Under the pieces are notes generated by a model. The model did no database searches. It saw nothing but the letters and a program-made list of their open reading frames with translations, and was not told where the DNA came from. From the NCBI GenBank assembly GCA_005880525.1, contig VBFW01000227.1:1-8778 (forward strand): a stretch of 8,778 bases of DNA, given 5' to 3'. Position numbers and translations under genes: made by a program. The stretch comes from Chloroflexota bacterium. Lineage in GTDB: Bacteria > Chloroflexota > Dormibacteria > Dormibacterales > Dormibacteraceae. Shown here one piece after another: positions 1 to 5,499 of this stretch. Positions within the stretch are counted from its first letter, which is position 1. The number at the start of each line of letters is the position of its first letter.

Positions 1-44
1 TGGACGACTTCCGCGTCTACTATGGACGACTTCCGCGTCTACTA
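1..44. repeat. 22-bp perfect tandem duplication at window edge
   Basis: Bases 1-22 and 23-44 are identical (each begins TGGACGACTTCCGCG and ends TCTACTA). The unit is not a multiple of three, so the two copies read in different frames. The junction creates the ATG at 22-24. Being exactly at the sequence edge, it may be an assembly end artefact instead of a genomic repeat. Confidence 0.9.
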
Positions 45-999
45 CTACACGGCCCGGTTGGGAATCGAGCAGGGCTGGAACCAGATCTACAACCAGGACG
101 CATTGCGGGCCCTGATGGCCAAGCACTTCACCGGCCAGCTGGCGCTGATCGATGGAGGCCATACCTTTCCCAATCCGCCGCCACTCGCGTGGATGATCGC
201 CCCACTCACCGTTCTGCCGTTCGGGCCGGCCTATGCGATCTGGTCGTTGGTCGGGCTCGCATCGGTAGTGGTCGCGTGGGCGATCGCGGCGCCCTTCAGC
301 GGGCTTGGGCGCGTCGCGCTTTTACTGACCGCCGTCGCCCTCTGGCCCGTCCACTACTCCCTCGTCTTCGGCCAGCCGACGCCCGAGGTCATCGCGCTGG
401 CAGCCGCGGCGTGGTGGTTCCTGGAACGGGATCGCGTGGCGCTGGCGGGAATCGCGCTCGCGCTGGCGACGGGCCTGAAGCCGCAGGACGTGGTCCTGGT
501 TCCGTTCGCGCTGTTGCTGACCGGTCGGGCGCGAGTGTTCGTGTGGTGGGCTGGCGGCTGTGTCGTGCTGGGGCTGATCTTCTTCGCGTCGCTGGGCGTT
601 CAGGGCGTCGTCGACTTCTGGAACACCAATGTCGTGGTCGAGAGCTACCCCGGGCACAAGATCATGACGCTGGCCTCGCTGTTCGGTCCCGGTCTGCCTG
701 CATACGCGCTCGAGGGCGGTTCAGCCGCGCTCGCCCTCTACGGCGCGTGGCGCCACCGCTCACGACTCAAGCTGGTGATCGCGTTGGGCCTGCTCGGATC
801 GGTGATGTCAGCGGTCCACGCACACGAATCCGACTACTGCATGGTGCTGCTGGCAGCCTGGCTGGTGCTCGCCACTCCGACCTCGGCCGCGGCTCGCTTC
901 TGGCTGCTGCCAGGAGTGCTCGCCGGGTCAGGGTGCGATTCAGCGGACCGGGGGCGGGGAAGTGGAAGTCTGACTTGTCGGATCGAAGGCCGGGGATGA
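22..999 (+). CDS. GT87 (DUF2029)-type membrane glycosyltransferase, truncated
   Basis: Integral-membrane GT-C fold glycosyltransferase, probably moving mannose or another sugar from a polyprenyl-phosphate donor onto an envelope glycan (family inference). The visible part starts at the acidic first external loop (DDFRVYYYTAR, then GWNQIYN), which in GT87 proteins normally follows a first membrane helix. About eight hydrophobic segments follow. GT87-like landmarks are FGQPTPEV near residues 116-123, GLKPQD near 152-157 and the HAHESDY loop near residue 267. The frame is open to the left window edge, and the ATG at 22 exists only because a 22-bp duplication joins A to TGG, so the true start and first helix probably lie upstream. 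Real similarity seems to end near PGVLAG (about 925). The last 25 or so residues are antisense of the facing methyltransferase, so the C-terminal helices are missing. The family call is firm; the boundaries are not. Confidence 0.75.
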   Translation: MDDFRVYYYTARLGIEQGWNQIYNQDALRALMAKHFTGQLALIDGGHTFPNPPPLAWMIAPLTVLPFGPAYAIWSLVGLASVVVAWAIAAPFSGLGRVALLLTAVALWPVHYSLVFGQPTPEVIALAAAAWWFLERDRVALAGIALALATGLKPQDVVLVPFALLLTGRARVFVWWAGGCVVLGLIFFASLGVQGVVDFWNTNVVVESYPGHKIMTLASLFGPGLPAYALEGGSAALALYGAWRHRSRLKLVIALGLLGSVMSAVHAHESDYCMVLLAAWLVLATPTSAAARFWLLPGVLAGSGCDSADRGRGSGSLTCRIEGRG

Positions 1000-1588
1000 G
1001 CCGCCGGGTCAGGCGGATGCCTGCGATCGGCGGGAACAGCAGCGTGTTGAAGAACGTGAGGCGGCGCACGACCAGCCCGGCGGCCTCAACGCGCTCCCGC
1101 AGCAGCCTGGCCGAGTAACGGCGGTGATGCATGCTCACCTCGTCCTGCGCTCCCCATAGGAACCTGTAGGCCGGCACTGAGACCAGGAGGTGGCCGCCCG
1201 GGCGGATCACCCTGGTCACCTCGGCCAGCGTCGCGCGCTCATCGGCGATGTGCTCGAGCACGTCGAGCATGGTGGCCACGTCGACGCTCTCATCCGGAAA
1301 CGGCAGGTGCTCCCCAGACGCCTGGGCCACGACGTCAAGCCCTCGCTCGAGGCAGTAACCGACGGCTTCGTGATCCACGTCGACGCCGTACGCGCAGCCG
1401 TAGCGCGCCAGGCTCGCCACCATGGTTCCGGTTCCGCAGCCCACATCCAGCAACCGCAGGGGCGGCGACCCGTTGCCCGACTTAGGCAGGTGGTCGTCCA
1501 GAACCCTGAGGATGATCTGCCGCCTGCCGAGGAACCACCAATGGCGATCCTCGATCTGCCGGTACTCGCGATAGAACTCGCGCTTCAG
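767..1588 (-). CDS. Class I SAM-dependent methyltransferase (Methyltransf_11-like), C-terminus broken
   Basis: Predicted SAM-dependent methyltransferase, probably acting on a lipid-linked or glycan substrate given its glycosyltransferase neighbours (inference). Read from 1588 it begins LKREFYREYRQIEDRHWWFLGRR, an N-terminal signature common in this group. Then come motif I LLDVGCGTGT, an acidic strand end (GVDVD), a DVLEHI motif and RPGGHLLVSVPAY. The homologous core ends at FPAPGPLNRTLTR, about position 930. The remaining 50-odd residues to the stop at 767 are antisense of the GT87 gene and Arg/Pro/Ala-rich, so the usual last strands (typically ...LPFGVSLLA.A) are lost. No ATG, GTG or TTG lies between the upstream in-frame stop (1616-1618) and the conserved N-terminus. 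The only near-cognate codon is CTG at 1586-1588, five bases from the end of the preceding gene. The first canonical start, TTG at 1453, would remove the conserved N-terminus and sit directly in motif I. Confidence 0.7.
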   Translation of the reverse strand: MKREFYREYRQIEDRHWWFLGRRQIILRVLDDHLPKSGNGSPPLRLLDVGCGTGTMVASLARYGCAYGVDVDHEAVGYCLERGLDVVAQASGEHLPFPDESVDVATMLDVLEHIADERATLAEVTRVIRPGGHLLVSVPAYRFLWGAQDEVSMHHRRYSARLLRERVEAAGLVVRRLTFFNTLLFPPIAGIRLTRRLIPGLRSDKSDFHFPAPGPLNRTLTRRALLAAARSEPRPRSEWRAPARLPAAPCSSRIRVRGPLTSPIRAGPTRSPA

Positions 1589-1589
1589 G

Positions 1590-2387
1590 TCAGTCTCGTG
1601 CCGGCTTGAATTCGGTCACCTCGCTGCGCGAGGGAGCGGTGACGCGGAGTCGATCGAACTCCTTCCGGCTCGGGAAATAGATGCGCCGCCACATGCTGAA
1701 CACGGTCGCCAGCGTGCGTGGGATGTCCGAGGGCCGGACCGTCGTCTCTCCGGCCATTCGCGGATAGTGGCGCACGCCCTTCTCGGCGATGCGGAAGTTC
1801 CACTTGCGCGCCTTCGCGAGCAGCTCGGTGTTGACGAAGAAGTTGTCGCACTCGATGCTCACCTGCTGGACGACCTCGCGCCGCATCAGCTTGAAAGCGC
1901 AGTCGACGTCGCGGACGCGCAGGCGAAACAGCACGCCGACCAGGCGGTTGTAGATCCACGAGAGCATGCACCGGAGCACGGTGTCGTAGCGGTAGACGCG
2001 AAAGCCCGTGACCATCTCGTACTCGTCCATTAGTGGCAGGAAGTACTCGAGCTCCGAGACGTCGAACTGATTGTCGGAGTCGGTGAAAAACACGAAGTCG
2101 TACCGGGCGCTCGTGACTCCGGTCCGCAGCGCCGCGCCGTAGCCGCGATTGGTGTGATGCGACAGCAGCCGGACCTTGTTCTGGCTGTGCCGGACCAGAC
2201 CCTCGACGACGCCACGAGTTCCATCGGAGCTGCCATCGTCCACGACGATCACCTCGTACTGCTTGGCGAGGCGGGAGGCGACGGCCACGCACTGCTCGAC
2301 AGAGCGCTCGATGTTGGCCTCCTCGTTGTAGGCGGGAAGCACTATCGAGAGGCTGGCAACCGGTGTGCTGCGGGCGCGCCGGTTCAC
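1590..2387 (-). CDS. Family 2 glycosyltransferase, polyprenol-phosphate hexose synthase-like (DPM1/DPG synthase type)
   Basis: Cytoplasmic-face GT-A enzyme likely to load a sugar from a nucleotide donor onto polyprenyl phosphate, the donor used by GT87-type enzymes such as the one at the left edge. From the GTG at 2387 it has 265 residues: SIVLPAYNEE near 14-23, VVDDGSSDGT at 48-57, NRGYGAALRTG at 80-90, and the metal-binding DXD as TDSDNQFD (D103, D105). DVDCAFKLMRR follows in the acceptor half. No C-terminal membrane segment is visible, so it resembles the soluble DPM1-like group. The frame is open to 2519, but the upstream residues are low-complexity Arg/Pro/Ser and would overlap the divergent promoter zone. 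GTG 2387 lies six bases after a TATACT box and is preferred, without an SD, which suggests a leaderless message. The methyltransferase frame starts just after its stop, so the two are probably one operon. Confidence 0.88.
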   Translation of the reverse strand: MNRRARSTPVASLSIVLPAYNEEANIERSVEQCVAVASRLAKQYEVIVVDDGSSDGTRGVVEGLVRHSQNKVRLLSHHTNRGYGAALRTGVTSARYDFVFFTDSDNQFDVSELEYFLPLMDEYEMVTGFRVYRYDTVLRCMLSWIYNRLVGVLFRLRVRDVDCAFKLMRREVVQQVSIECDNFFVNTELLAKARKWNFRIAEKGVRHYPRMAGETTVRPSDIPRTLATVFSMWRRIYFPSRKEFDRLRVTAPSRSEVTEFKPARD

Positions 2388-2393
2388 GGCCGA

Positions 2394-2399
2394 AGTATA
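2394..2399 (-). promoter_or_regulatory. Candidate -10 box for the family 2 glycosyltransferase
   Basis: The minus strand reads TATACT here, six bases before the chosen GTG start at 2387. That spacing would give a leaderless or nearly leaderless transcript. No good -35 hexamer is visible at 17 bp (GGGGAG, inside the adjacent palindrome). Confidence 0.4.
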
Positions 2400-2418
2400 T
2401 GTTCGGGGTCCTGTCCCT

Positions 2419-2433
2419 CCCCACCGTGTGGGG
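2419..2433. promoter_or_regulatory. Palindrome in the divergent promoter region (possible operator)
   Basis: CCCCAC-CGT-GTGGGG, a perfect 6-bp inverted repeat, lies between the divergent glycosyltransferase and LysM/M23 genes. It covers the -35 zone of the minus-strand promoter and sits 7 bp before the plus-strand TTGACC. Its position suits a shared operator. A weak hairpin is the alternative. Confidence 0.35.
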
Positions 2434-2440
2434 TTTAGGT

Positions 2441-2470
2441 TTGACCTTCTGGCGCCCGCTCTGATAGGTT
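2441..2470 (+). promoter_or_regulatory. Candidate promoter for the LysM/M23 gene
   Basis: TTGACC at 2441-2446 and TAGGTT at 2465-2470 are 18 bp apart, 48 bases before the TTG start. The -35 matches the sigma-70 consensus at five positions; the -10 keeps only the T, A and final T. Confidence 0.4.
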
Positions 2471-2518
2471 TGGGCCTCGCGAAACTGGGGCGCGAGAACG
2501 AAAGCCTGGGGGTAGGCA

Positions 2519-3496
2519 TTGAGTCTCGATCGCTATGTGACCCATGGCGTGTTGCTGTTGGTGGCCGCCGTGATCTCGGGCTACGCCTTCTCGGTTCAGC
2601 TGGCGCCGCGCGCGGGCGCCCTGGATGCCGCCGCCGCCGGACCGGTCACCGCGGGCGGCGACGCCTGGTACGGCCGTGACAGCAGCATCATCAAGCCCGT
2701 CTACATCCCCACTGCGGCGCTGCCGAACCGGGCCCCGCTGATCTACACGGTCGCGGCCGGCGACACGCTCGAATCGATCGCGAAAGACCTGAAGATTCCG
2801 TTCCGCGAGATCACGTGGTCGAATCCCGGATTGCGTCTCCCTCTCAAGACGGGCCAGGTCCTGCGCATCCCGCCAGTGGGCGTCTCGGGGTTCGTCGTCG
2901 TGGTGCGGAAGGGTGACACCCTCGCGAGTCTGGCCAGCGCCCACGGCGTCGATCCGATGGCGATCGTCGACTTCAACCGCATCCGCGGCCAGCTCACACC
3001 CGGCGCGATGCTTGTTGTTCCGGTCGATCCCGCCCTGGGTCCGAACCTGTCCAACGGCGTCATCGCCGATCCAATGGCTCCCGCCAGGTTCATGTGTCCG
3101 ATTCCGGGCGCGCAGATCATCCAGAAGTTCGGTCCGACGTCGTTCGCGGTCGAGCCTTCGTACGACGGATATCTGCACTTCCACACCGGCGTCGACCTGC
3201 TGGCCGGCTACGGAACGCCGATCGATGCCGCTGCAGGTGGGAGGGTGACCGCTGTCGGATTCGCGGGTGACTACGGTCTTCGCGTCGAGATCACCGACAG
3301 CTACGGGCTGGTCGAGGTCTACGCGCACATGTCCGCGGTCGAGACTGCAGTCGGCGTGCCTGTGCAGCAGGGAAGTGAGATCGGACAGGTCGGCAGCACC
3401 GGCCTGTCGGTCGGATCTCACCTGCACCTGCAGCTGGAGATCGGCGGTGTGCCGGCCGACCCGTTGCCGCTGATCGGCTGCGCGACTCCCTCTTAG
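2519..3496 (+). CDS. Membrane-anchored double-LysM, M23 (LytM) family metallopeptidase
   Basis: Cell-wall protein of 325 residues that binds peptidoglycan and probably cleaves its peptide cross-links outside the membrane. Residues 9-28 form a hydrophobic signal anchor, followed by an Ala/Gly-rich linker. LysM 1 spans about 74-120 (YTVAAGDTLESIAKDL ... GQVLRIP). LysM 2 spans about 124-169 (VVVRKGDTLASLASAHGV ... GAMLVVP). The M23 domain covers about 192-312. Its zinc ligands look intact: H222 and D226 in HTGVD and H303 in HLHLQ, with the catalytic H270 in YAHMS and H301 also present, so it should be active rather than a degenerate activator. TTG 2519 is the first start after an in-frame TAG at 2513-2515. 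GGGGGTAGG just upstream may serve as a close SD. A later GTG would cut the anchor. The substrate is not deducible; division or remodelling roles are typical of this architecture. Confidence 0.92.
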   Translation: MSLDRYVTHGVLLLVAAVISGYAFSVQLAPRAGALDAAAAGPVTAGGDAWYGRDSSIIKPVYIPTAALPNRAPLIYTVAAGDTLESIAKDLKIPFREITWSNPGLRLPLKTGQVLRIPPVGVSGFVVVVRKGDTLASLASAHGVDPMAIVDFNRIRGQLTPGAMLVVPVDPALGPNLSNGVIADPMAPARFMCPIPGAQIIQKFGPTSFAVEPSYDGYLHFHTGVDLLAGYGTPIDAAAGGRVTAVGFAGDYGLRVEITDSYGLVEVYAHMSAVETAVGVPVQQGSEIGQVGSTGLSVGSHLHLQLEIGGVPADPLPLIGCATPS

Positions 3497-3518
3497 CGGC
3501 GTTCTGGCTGTCAAATCG

Positions 3519-4457
3519 GTGATCGACCCTGAGGCGCGCGCCTACCTCGATCACATGGCGTCCCTCGGCCTGCCGACGCTGGCGGAGCAGGGAGCCGTGG
3601 AGGCGCGCCGCATGAACAGCCTGCGCGCGCCTTCGCTCGCGGGCGAGCTCGAAGATGTCGCGCTCATCGAGGACGGACGCCTCCCAGGCCCCGGCGGCGA
3701 GATTCCATTTCGGCTCTACTCGCCGGCGCCGGATCGCACTCTGCCCGCACTCCTTTATGTGCACGGCGGCGGCTGGGTTTACGGCGATCTCGACACTCAC
3801 GACTCGGTGTGCCGCGCGCTCGCGCGTCGGGCGGAGTGCGTTGTGCTTGCGCTCGACTACCGGCTTGCGCCGGAGAATCCGTATCCGGCCGCGGTCGAAG
3901 ACGCCTGGGCGGGCCTGAATTGGCTTCACGACCACGCGGCCGACGTCGGTGCGGATCCCGATCGGATCGCAGTTGCGGGAGACAGCTCGGGCGGGAACCT
4001 GTCAGCGGTGCTGGCCCAGCGCTCGCGCGACCGCGACGTCCCGAAGCTTGCGGCTCAAGTCTTGATCTACCCAGTCACCGATTGCGACTTCGATACTCCC
4101 TCGTATCGAGACGCTGCGACTGGATACGGTCTCACGCGGGACTCGATGCTCTGGTACTGGGACCAGTACCTGCCCGATGAAGCCAGGCGGGTGTCGCCCG
4201 ATGCGTCGCCTCTCCGCGCCCCAGACCTCAGCGGGCTGCCCCCGGCGCTGGTCATCACGTGCAAGCTGGATCCGCTGGCATCCGAAGGCGCGGCTTACGC
4301 GGAGGCGCTCCGGTCAGCCGGCGTGCGGGTGGAACACCTACACGAGCCCGACATGATCCACGGCTACATCCGCATGAACGGTGTGGTCAGCCGGGCGCGA
4401 AAGTCGTGGGACGACTGCGCCCGCTTCCTGCGTAGGGAGCTGACCCCGCACGTCTGA
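3519..4457 (+). CDS. HSL-family alpha/beta-hydrolase (carboxylesterase/lipase)
   Basis: Likely cytoplasmic esterase of the hormone-sensitive-lipase (bacterial family IV) group, hydrolysing short- to medium-chain esters; the natural substrate is unknown. The 312 residues show the oxyanion-hole HGGG at 82-85, the nucleophile elbow GDSSGG with S156 (usually GDSAGG), the acid D251 in KLDPLASEG and H281 in MIHGY, a complete triad. YRLAPENPYPAAVEDA at 114-129 is also typical. There is no signal peptide or membrane segment. The start is GTG 3519, giving the family-like beginning IDPEARAYLDHMASLGLP; no SD is visible. It lies 22 bases after the peptidase stop, so cotranscription from the upstream promoter is likely. 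A strong hairpin overlaps its stop codon, making it probably the last gene of that unit. Confidence 0.93.
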   Translation: MIDPEARAYLDHMASLGLPTLAEQGAVEARRMNSLRAPSLAGELEDVALIEDGRLPGPGGEIPFRLYSPAPDRTLPALLYVHGGGWVYGDLDTHDSVCRALARRAECVVLALDYRLAPENPYPAAVEDAWAGLNWLHDHAADVGADPDRIAVAGDSSGGNLSAVLAQRSRDRDVPKLAAQVLIYPVTDCDFDTPSYRDAATGYGLTRDSMLWYWDQYLPDEARRVSPDASPLRAPDLSGLPPALVITCKLDPLASEGAAYAEALRSAGVRVEHLHEPDMIHGYIRMNGVVSRARKSWDDCARFLRRELTPHV

Positions 4458-4486
4458 GGCGGCTCCGCCTTCCGCCTCATGGTTTT
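4455..4486 (+). terminator. Rho-independent-type terminator after the esterase
   Basis: TGAGGCGG (4455-4462) pairs perfectly with CCGCCTCA (4472-4479) across a 9-base loop; the stem starts on the TGA stop itself. TTTT follows at 4483-4486. An alternative tighter inner hairpin (GGCGG/CCGCC) is possible. Confidence 0.6.
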
Positions 4487-4514
4487 CCACCAGCCCGAAC
4501 ATTGGAATTGACGA

Positions 4515-4543
4515 TTGCTGGGCCAGGTGCACGCGGCTAGGTT
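4515..4543 (+). promoter_or_regulatory. Candidate promoter for the 131-residue hypothetical gene
   Basis: TTGCTG (4515-4520) and TAGGTT (4538-4543) are exactly 17 bp apart and end 12 bases before the ATG at 4556. TAGGTT is the same -10 candidate seen before the M23 gene. The match to consensus is weak (three of six in each box). Confidence 0.3.
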
Positions 4544-4555
4544 GACCCCGGACAT

Positions 4556-4951
4556 ATGGCCCAAGACGCCCGCGATACGACCCGCCTTCGCCGTGATGGC
4601 ACGCCCGTGCCAAACCAGCGTCGACGAAAGTCGCAAGGCGGCGTCGAGGTCGCAGCAGACCTCGACCTGGCCGGCGTATTGACTCGCCTGACGAGCGACC
4701 TCGAGCAATTCGAGGCAGCGATTGCTGTCGAGCGTGGGCGGATCGAGCATCCCATGACATTCGAGCAACCTGGCCGTCACTCGGAGCGGATATCGAGCAG
4801 CGTCACCGCCCTGGTTGCCGAACTGCTGCAGATCCTCACCTTGCTGCGCCGCCTTCGAGAGGCGGACGAGCTATACGGCCAGGCGCCGGCGCTCAAAGGC
4901 TCGCATCCGCAGCCATCCAGGCAGCGGGTGCAGAGCAAGGGCCAAACCTAG
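4556..4951 (+). CDS. Hypothetical protein, 131 residues, helical
   Basis: I do not recognise a family. The ATG at 4556 opens a frame with mostly G/C third positions, like the neighbours, which favours it over the overlapping antisense frames. The first 30 residues are basic and probably disordered (RRDGTPVPNQRRRK). Residues about 34-62 (DLDLAGVLTRLTSDLEQFEAAIAVER) and 78-105 (SSSVTALVAELLQILTLLRRLREADE) look like amphipathic helices, perhaps a small helical hairpin or coiled coil. The tail is polar. There is no signal peptide or membrane helix. No SD is evident and the leader would be very short. It is isolated from the esterase by a terminator and converges on the small membrane-protein gene, with which it shares its stop. 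Function unknown; a cytoplasmic adaptor-like protein is only a guess. Confidence 0.55.
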   Translation: MAQDARDTTRLRRDGTPVPNQRRRKSQGGVEVAADLDLAGVLTRLTSDLEQFEAAIAVERGRIEHPMTFEQPGRHSERISSSVTALVAELLQILTLLRRLREADELYGQAPALKGSHPQPSRQRVQSKGQT

Positions 4952-5298
4952 CCCGAGGTCGGTTGTTTCAGGACGTCGTCGAGGGACCCCTTCAGCTTCT
5001 GCAGCGCCTCAGCGGAAGGCGGTGTTTCCTCCATCCAGCCAAAGATCGCGTCGGTCATTTGTCGCCATGCGGCAATCTGCTGCGCGATCGCACTTCCCCA
5101 GTAAGACCTGGACCAGGCGGCTGCCGCGAGCCAGCCGGCCACCACACAGCAGAAAGCCCCGGTCGCCAGCTCAAGCCCGCCCAACCAGCCCTGAGGCTCC
5201 ATGTAATCGAGAATCACGAGCCCGAATGTCAGGTTGAGCGCCACTGCAAGAGGCAGAAAGCCGGAGTAAAAAAGACGTCTCCAAGAAGCACTTCCCAT
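4948..5298 (-). CDS. Small two-helix membrane protein, unknown function
   Basis: A 116-residue protein from ATG 5298 (MGSASWRRLFYSG). The frame is open further upstream, but that stretch lacks protein-like composition and lies in the divergent promoter region, so the short form is preferred. Two membrane helices are visible, about residues 12-33 and 41-62, joined by a short loop (EPQGWLG). With Arg7 and Arg8 before helix 1 and Arg64 after helix 2, both ends are predicted to face the cytoplasm. A cytoplasmic C-terminal tail of about 50 residues follows, Trp-rich then helical (SAEALQKLKGSLDDVLK). I do not recognise the family. It is transcribed divergently from a NarL-type response regulator across 200 bases containing palindromes, so shared regulation or a sensory or anchoring role with that regulator is plausible but unproven. 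Its TAG overlaps the convergent gene's TAG at CTAG 4948-4951. Confidence 0.6.
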   Translation of the reverse strand: MGSASWRRLFYSGFLPLAVALNLTFGLVILDYMEPQGWLGGLELATGAFCCVVAGWLAAAAWSRSYWGSAIAQQIAAWRQMTDAIFGWMEETPPSAEALQKLKGSLDDVLKQPTSG

Positions 5299-5378
5299 CT
5301 GGCGACCGCCCCCAATTCGAACTCTTGCAGCCAAATCCCAGGGAACTTCCCACACATCCGCAGCCGTCGCCAATAGAA

Positions 5379-5393
5379 CGATTGTCCCAATCG
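5379..5393. promoter_or_regulatory. Inverted repeat, candidate operator
   Basis: CGATTG-TCC-CAATCG has perfect 6-bp arms around a 3-bp centre. It lies between the divergent genes, 11 bases before a TTGACT. The 9-mer CCGATTGGG, on the minus strand here (5386-5394), recurs on the plus strand at 6270-6278 upstream of the kinase gene. Confidence 0.35.
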
Positions 5394-5490
5394 GTTTGGG
5401 CCTTTGACTCGATGGCGGGACTCCGATCTGCCGTATCCTGCGAACGGCGGGAGGCGGGTCTGTTTGCAGCAGGCAGCACTGGTCAGCGTC

Positions 5491-5496
5491 AGGAGG
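5491..5496 (+). promoter_or_regulatory. Shine-Dalgarno deciding the first response-regulator start
   Basis: A full AGGAGG, the best SD in the window, ends three bases before TTG 5500. The spacing is short but it supports that TTG over the in-frame TTG at 5404, whose added residues do not look like receiver sequence. Confidence 0.55.
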
Positions 5497-5499
5497 CGA

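Larger units (their letters stand above)
5299..5499. promoter_or_regulatory. Divergent intergenic region with two palindromes
   Basis: This 200-base region separates the minus-strand membrane-protein gene from the plus-strand response regulator. It holds GGGAA-C-TTCCC at 5341-5351 and a better inverted repeat, CGATTG-TCC-CAATCG, at 5379-5393. TTGACT at 5404-5409 looks like a -35, but no good -10 lies 16-18 bp away; TATCCT at 5434-5439 is too far. The likely reading is a bidirectional promoter with operator sites, perhaps autoregulated by the NarL-type protein. Confidence 0.4.

Noticed and set aside
189..1118. A 309-codon plus-strand frame overlapping the GT87 gene and antisense to the methyltransferase
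   Set aside because: Arg/Ala/Gly-rich composition, no motifs, and it crosses the junction between two recognisable genes.
2467..2477. The 11-mer GGTTTGGGCCT occurring at 2467-2477 and again at 5393-5403, both upstream of genes
   Set aside because: Several 11-mers are expected to recur by chance in a GC-rich window of this size, and the two copies sit at different distances from the starts and differ in flanks.
2388..2519. Longer N-terminus (44 more residues) for the family 2 glycosyltransferase
   Set aside because: Low-complexity Arg/Pro/Ser sequence overlapping the divergent promoter; the family fold begins at SIVLPAYNEE, shortly after GTG 2387.
2435..3514. A 359-codon open frame on the minus strand opposite the LysM/M23 gene
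   Set aside because: It is the antisense shadow of a gene with clear domains. Its product is Arg/Asp/His/Gln-rich low complexity without any motif, as expected from high-GC antisense frames.
4338..4780. Minus-strand open frames of about 140 codons opposite the esterase end and the hypothetical gene
   Set aside because: They cross a strong terminator hairpin and show no domain; third-position GC favours the plus-strand frame.
5341..5351. GGGAACTTCCC palindrome as a possible operator
   Set aside because: Only 5-bp arms and no second copy; kept only as a description within the divergent region.
5404..5499. Earlier in-frame TTG start for the first response regulator, adding 32 residues
   Set aside because: The extra residues are not receiver-like and would overlap the promoter zone. 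TTG 5500 has AGGAGG just upstream.
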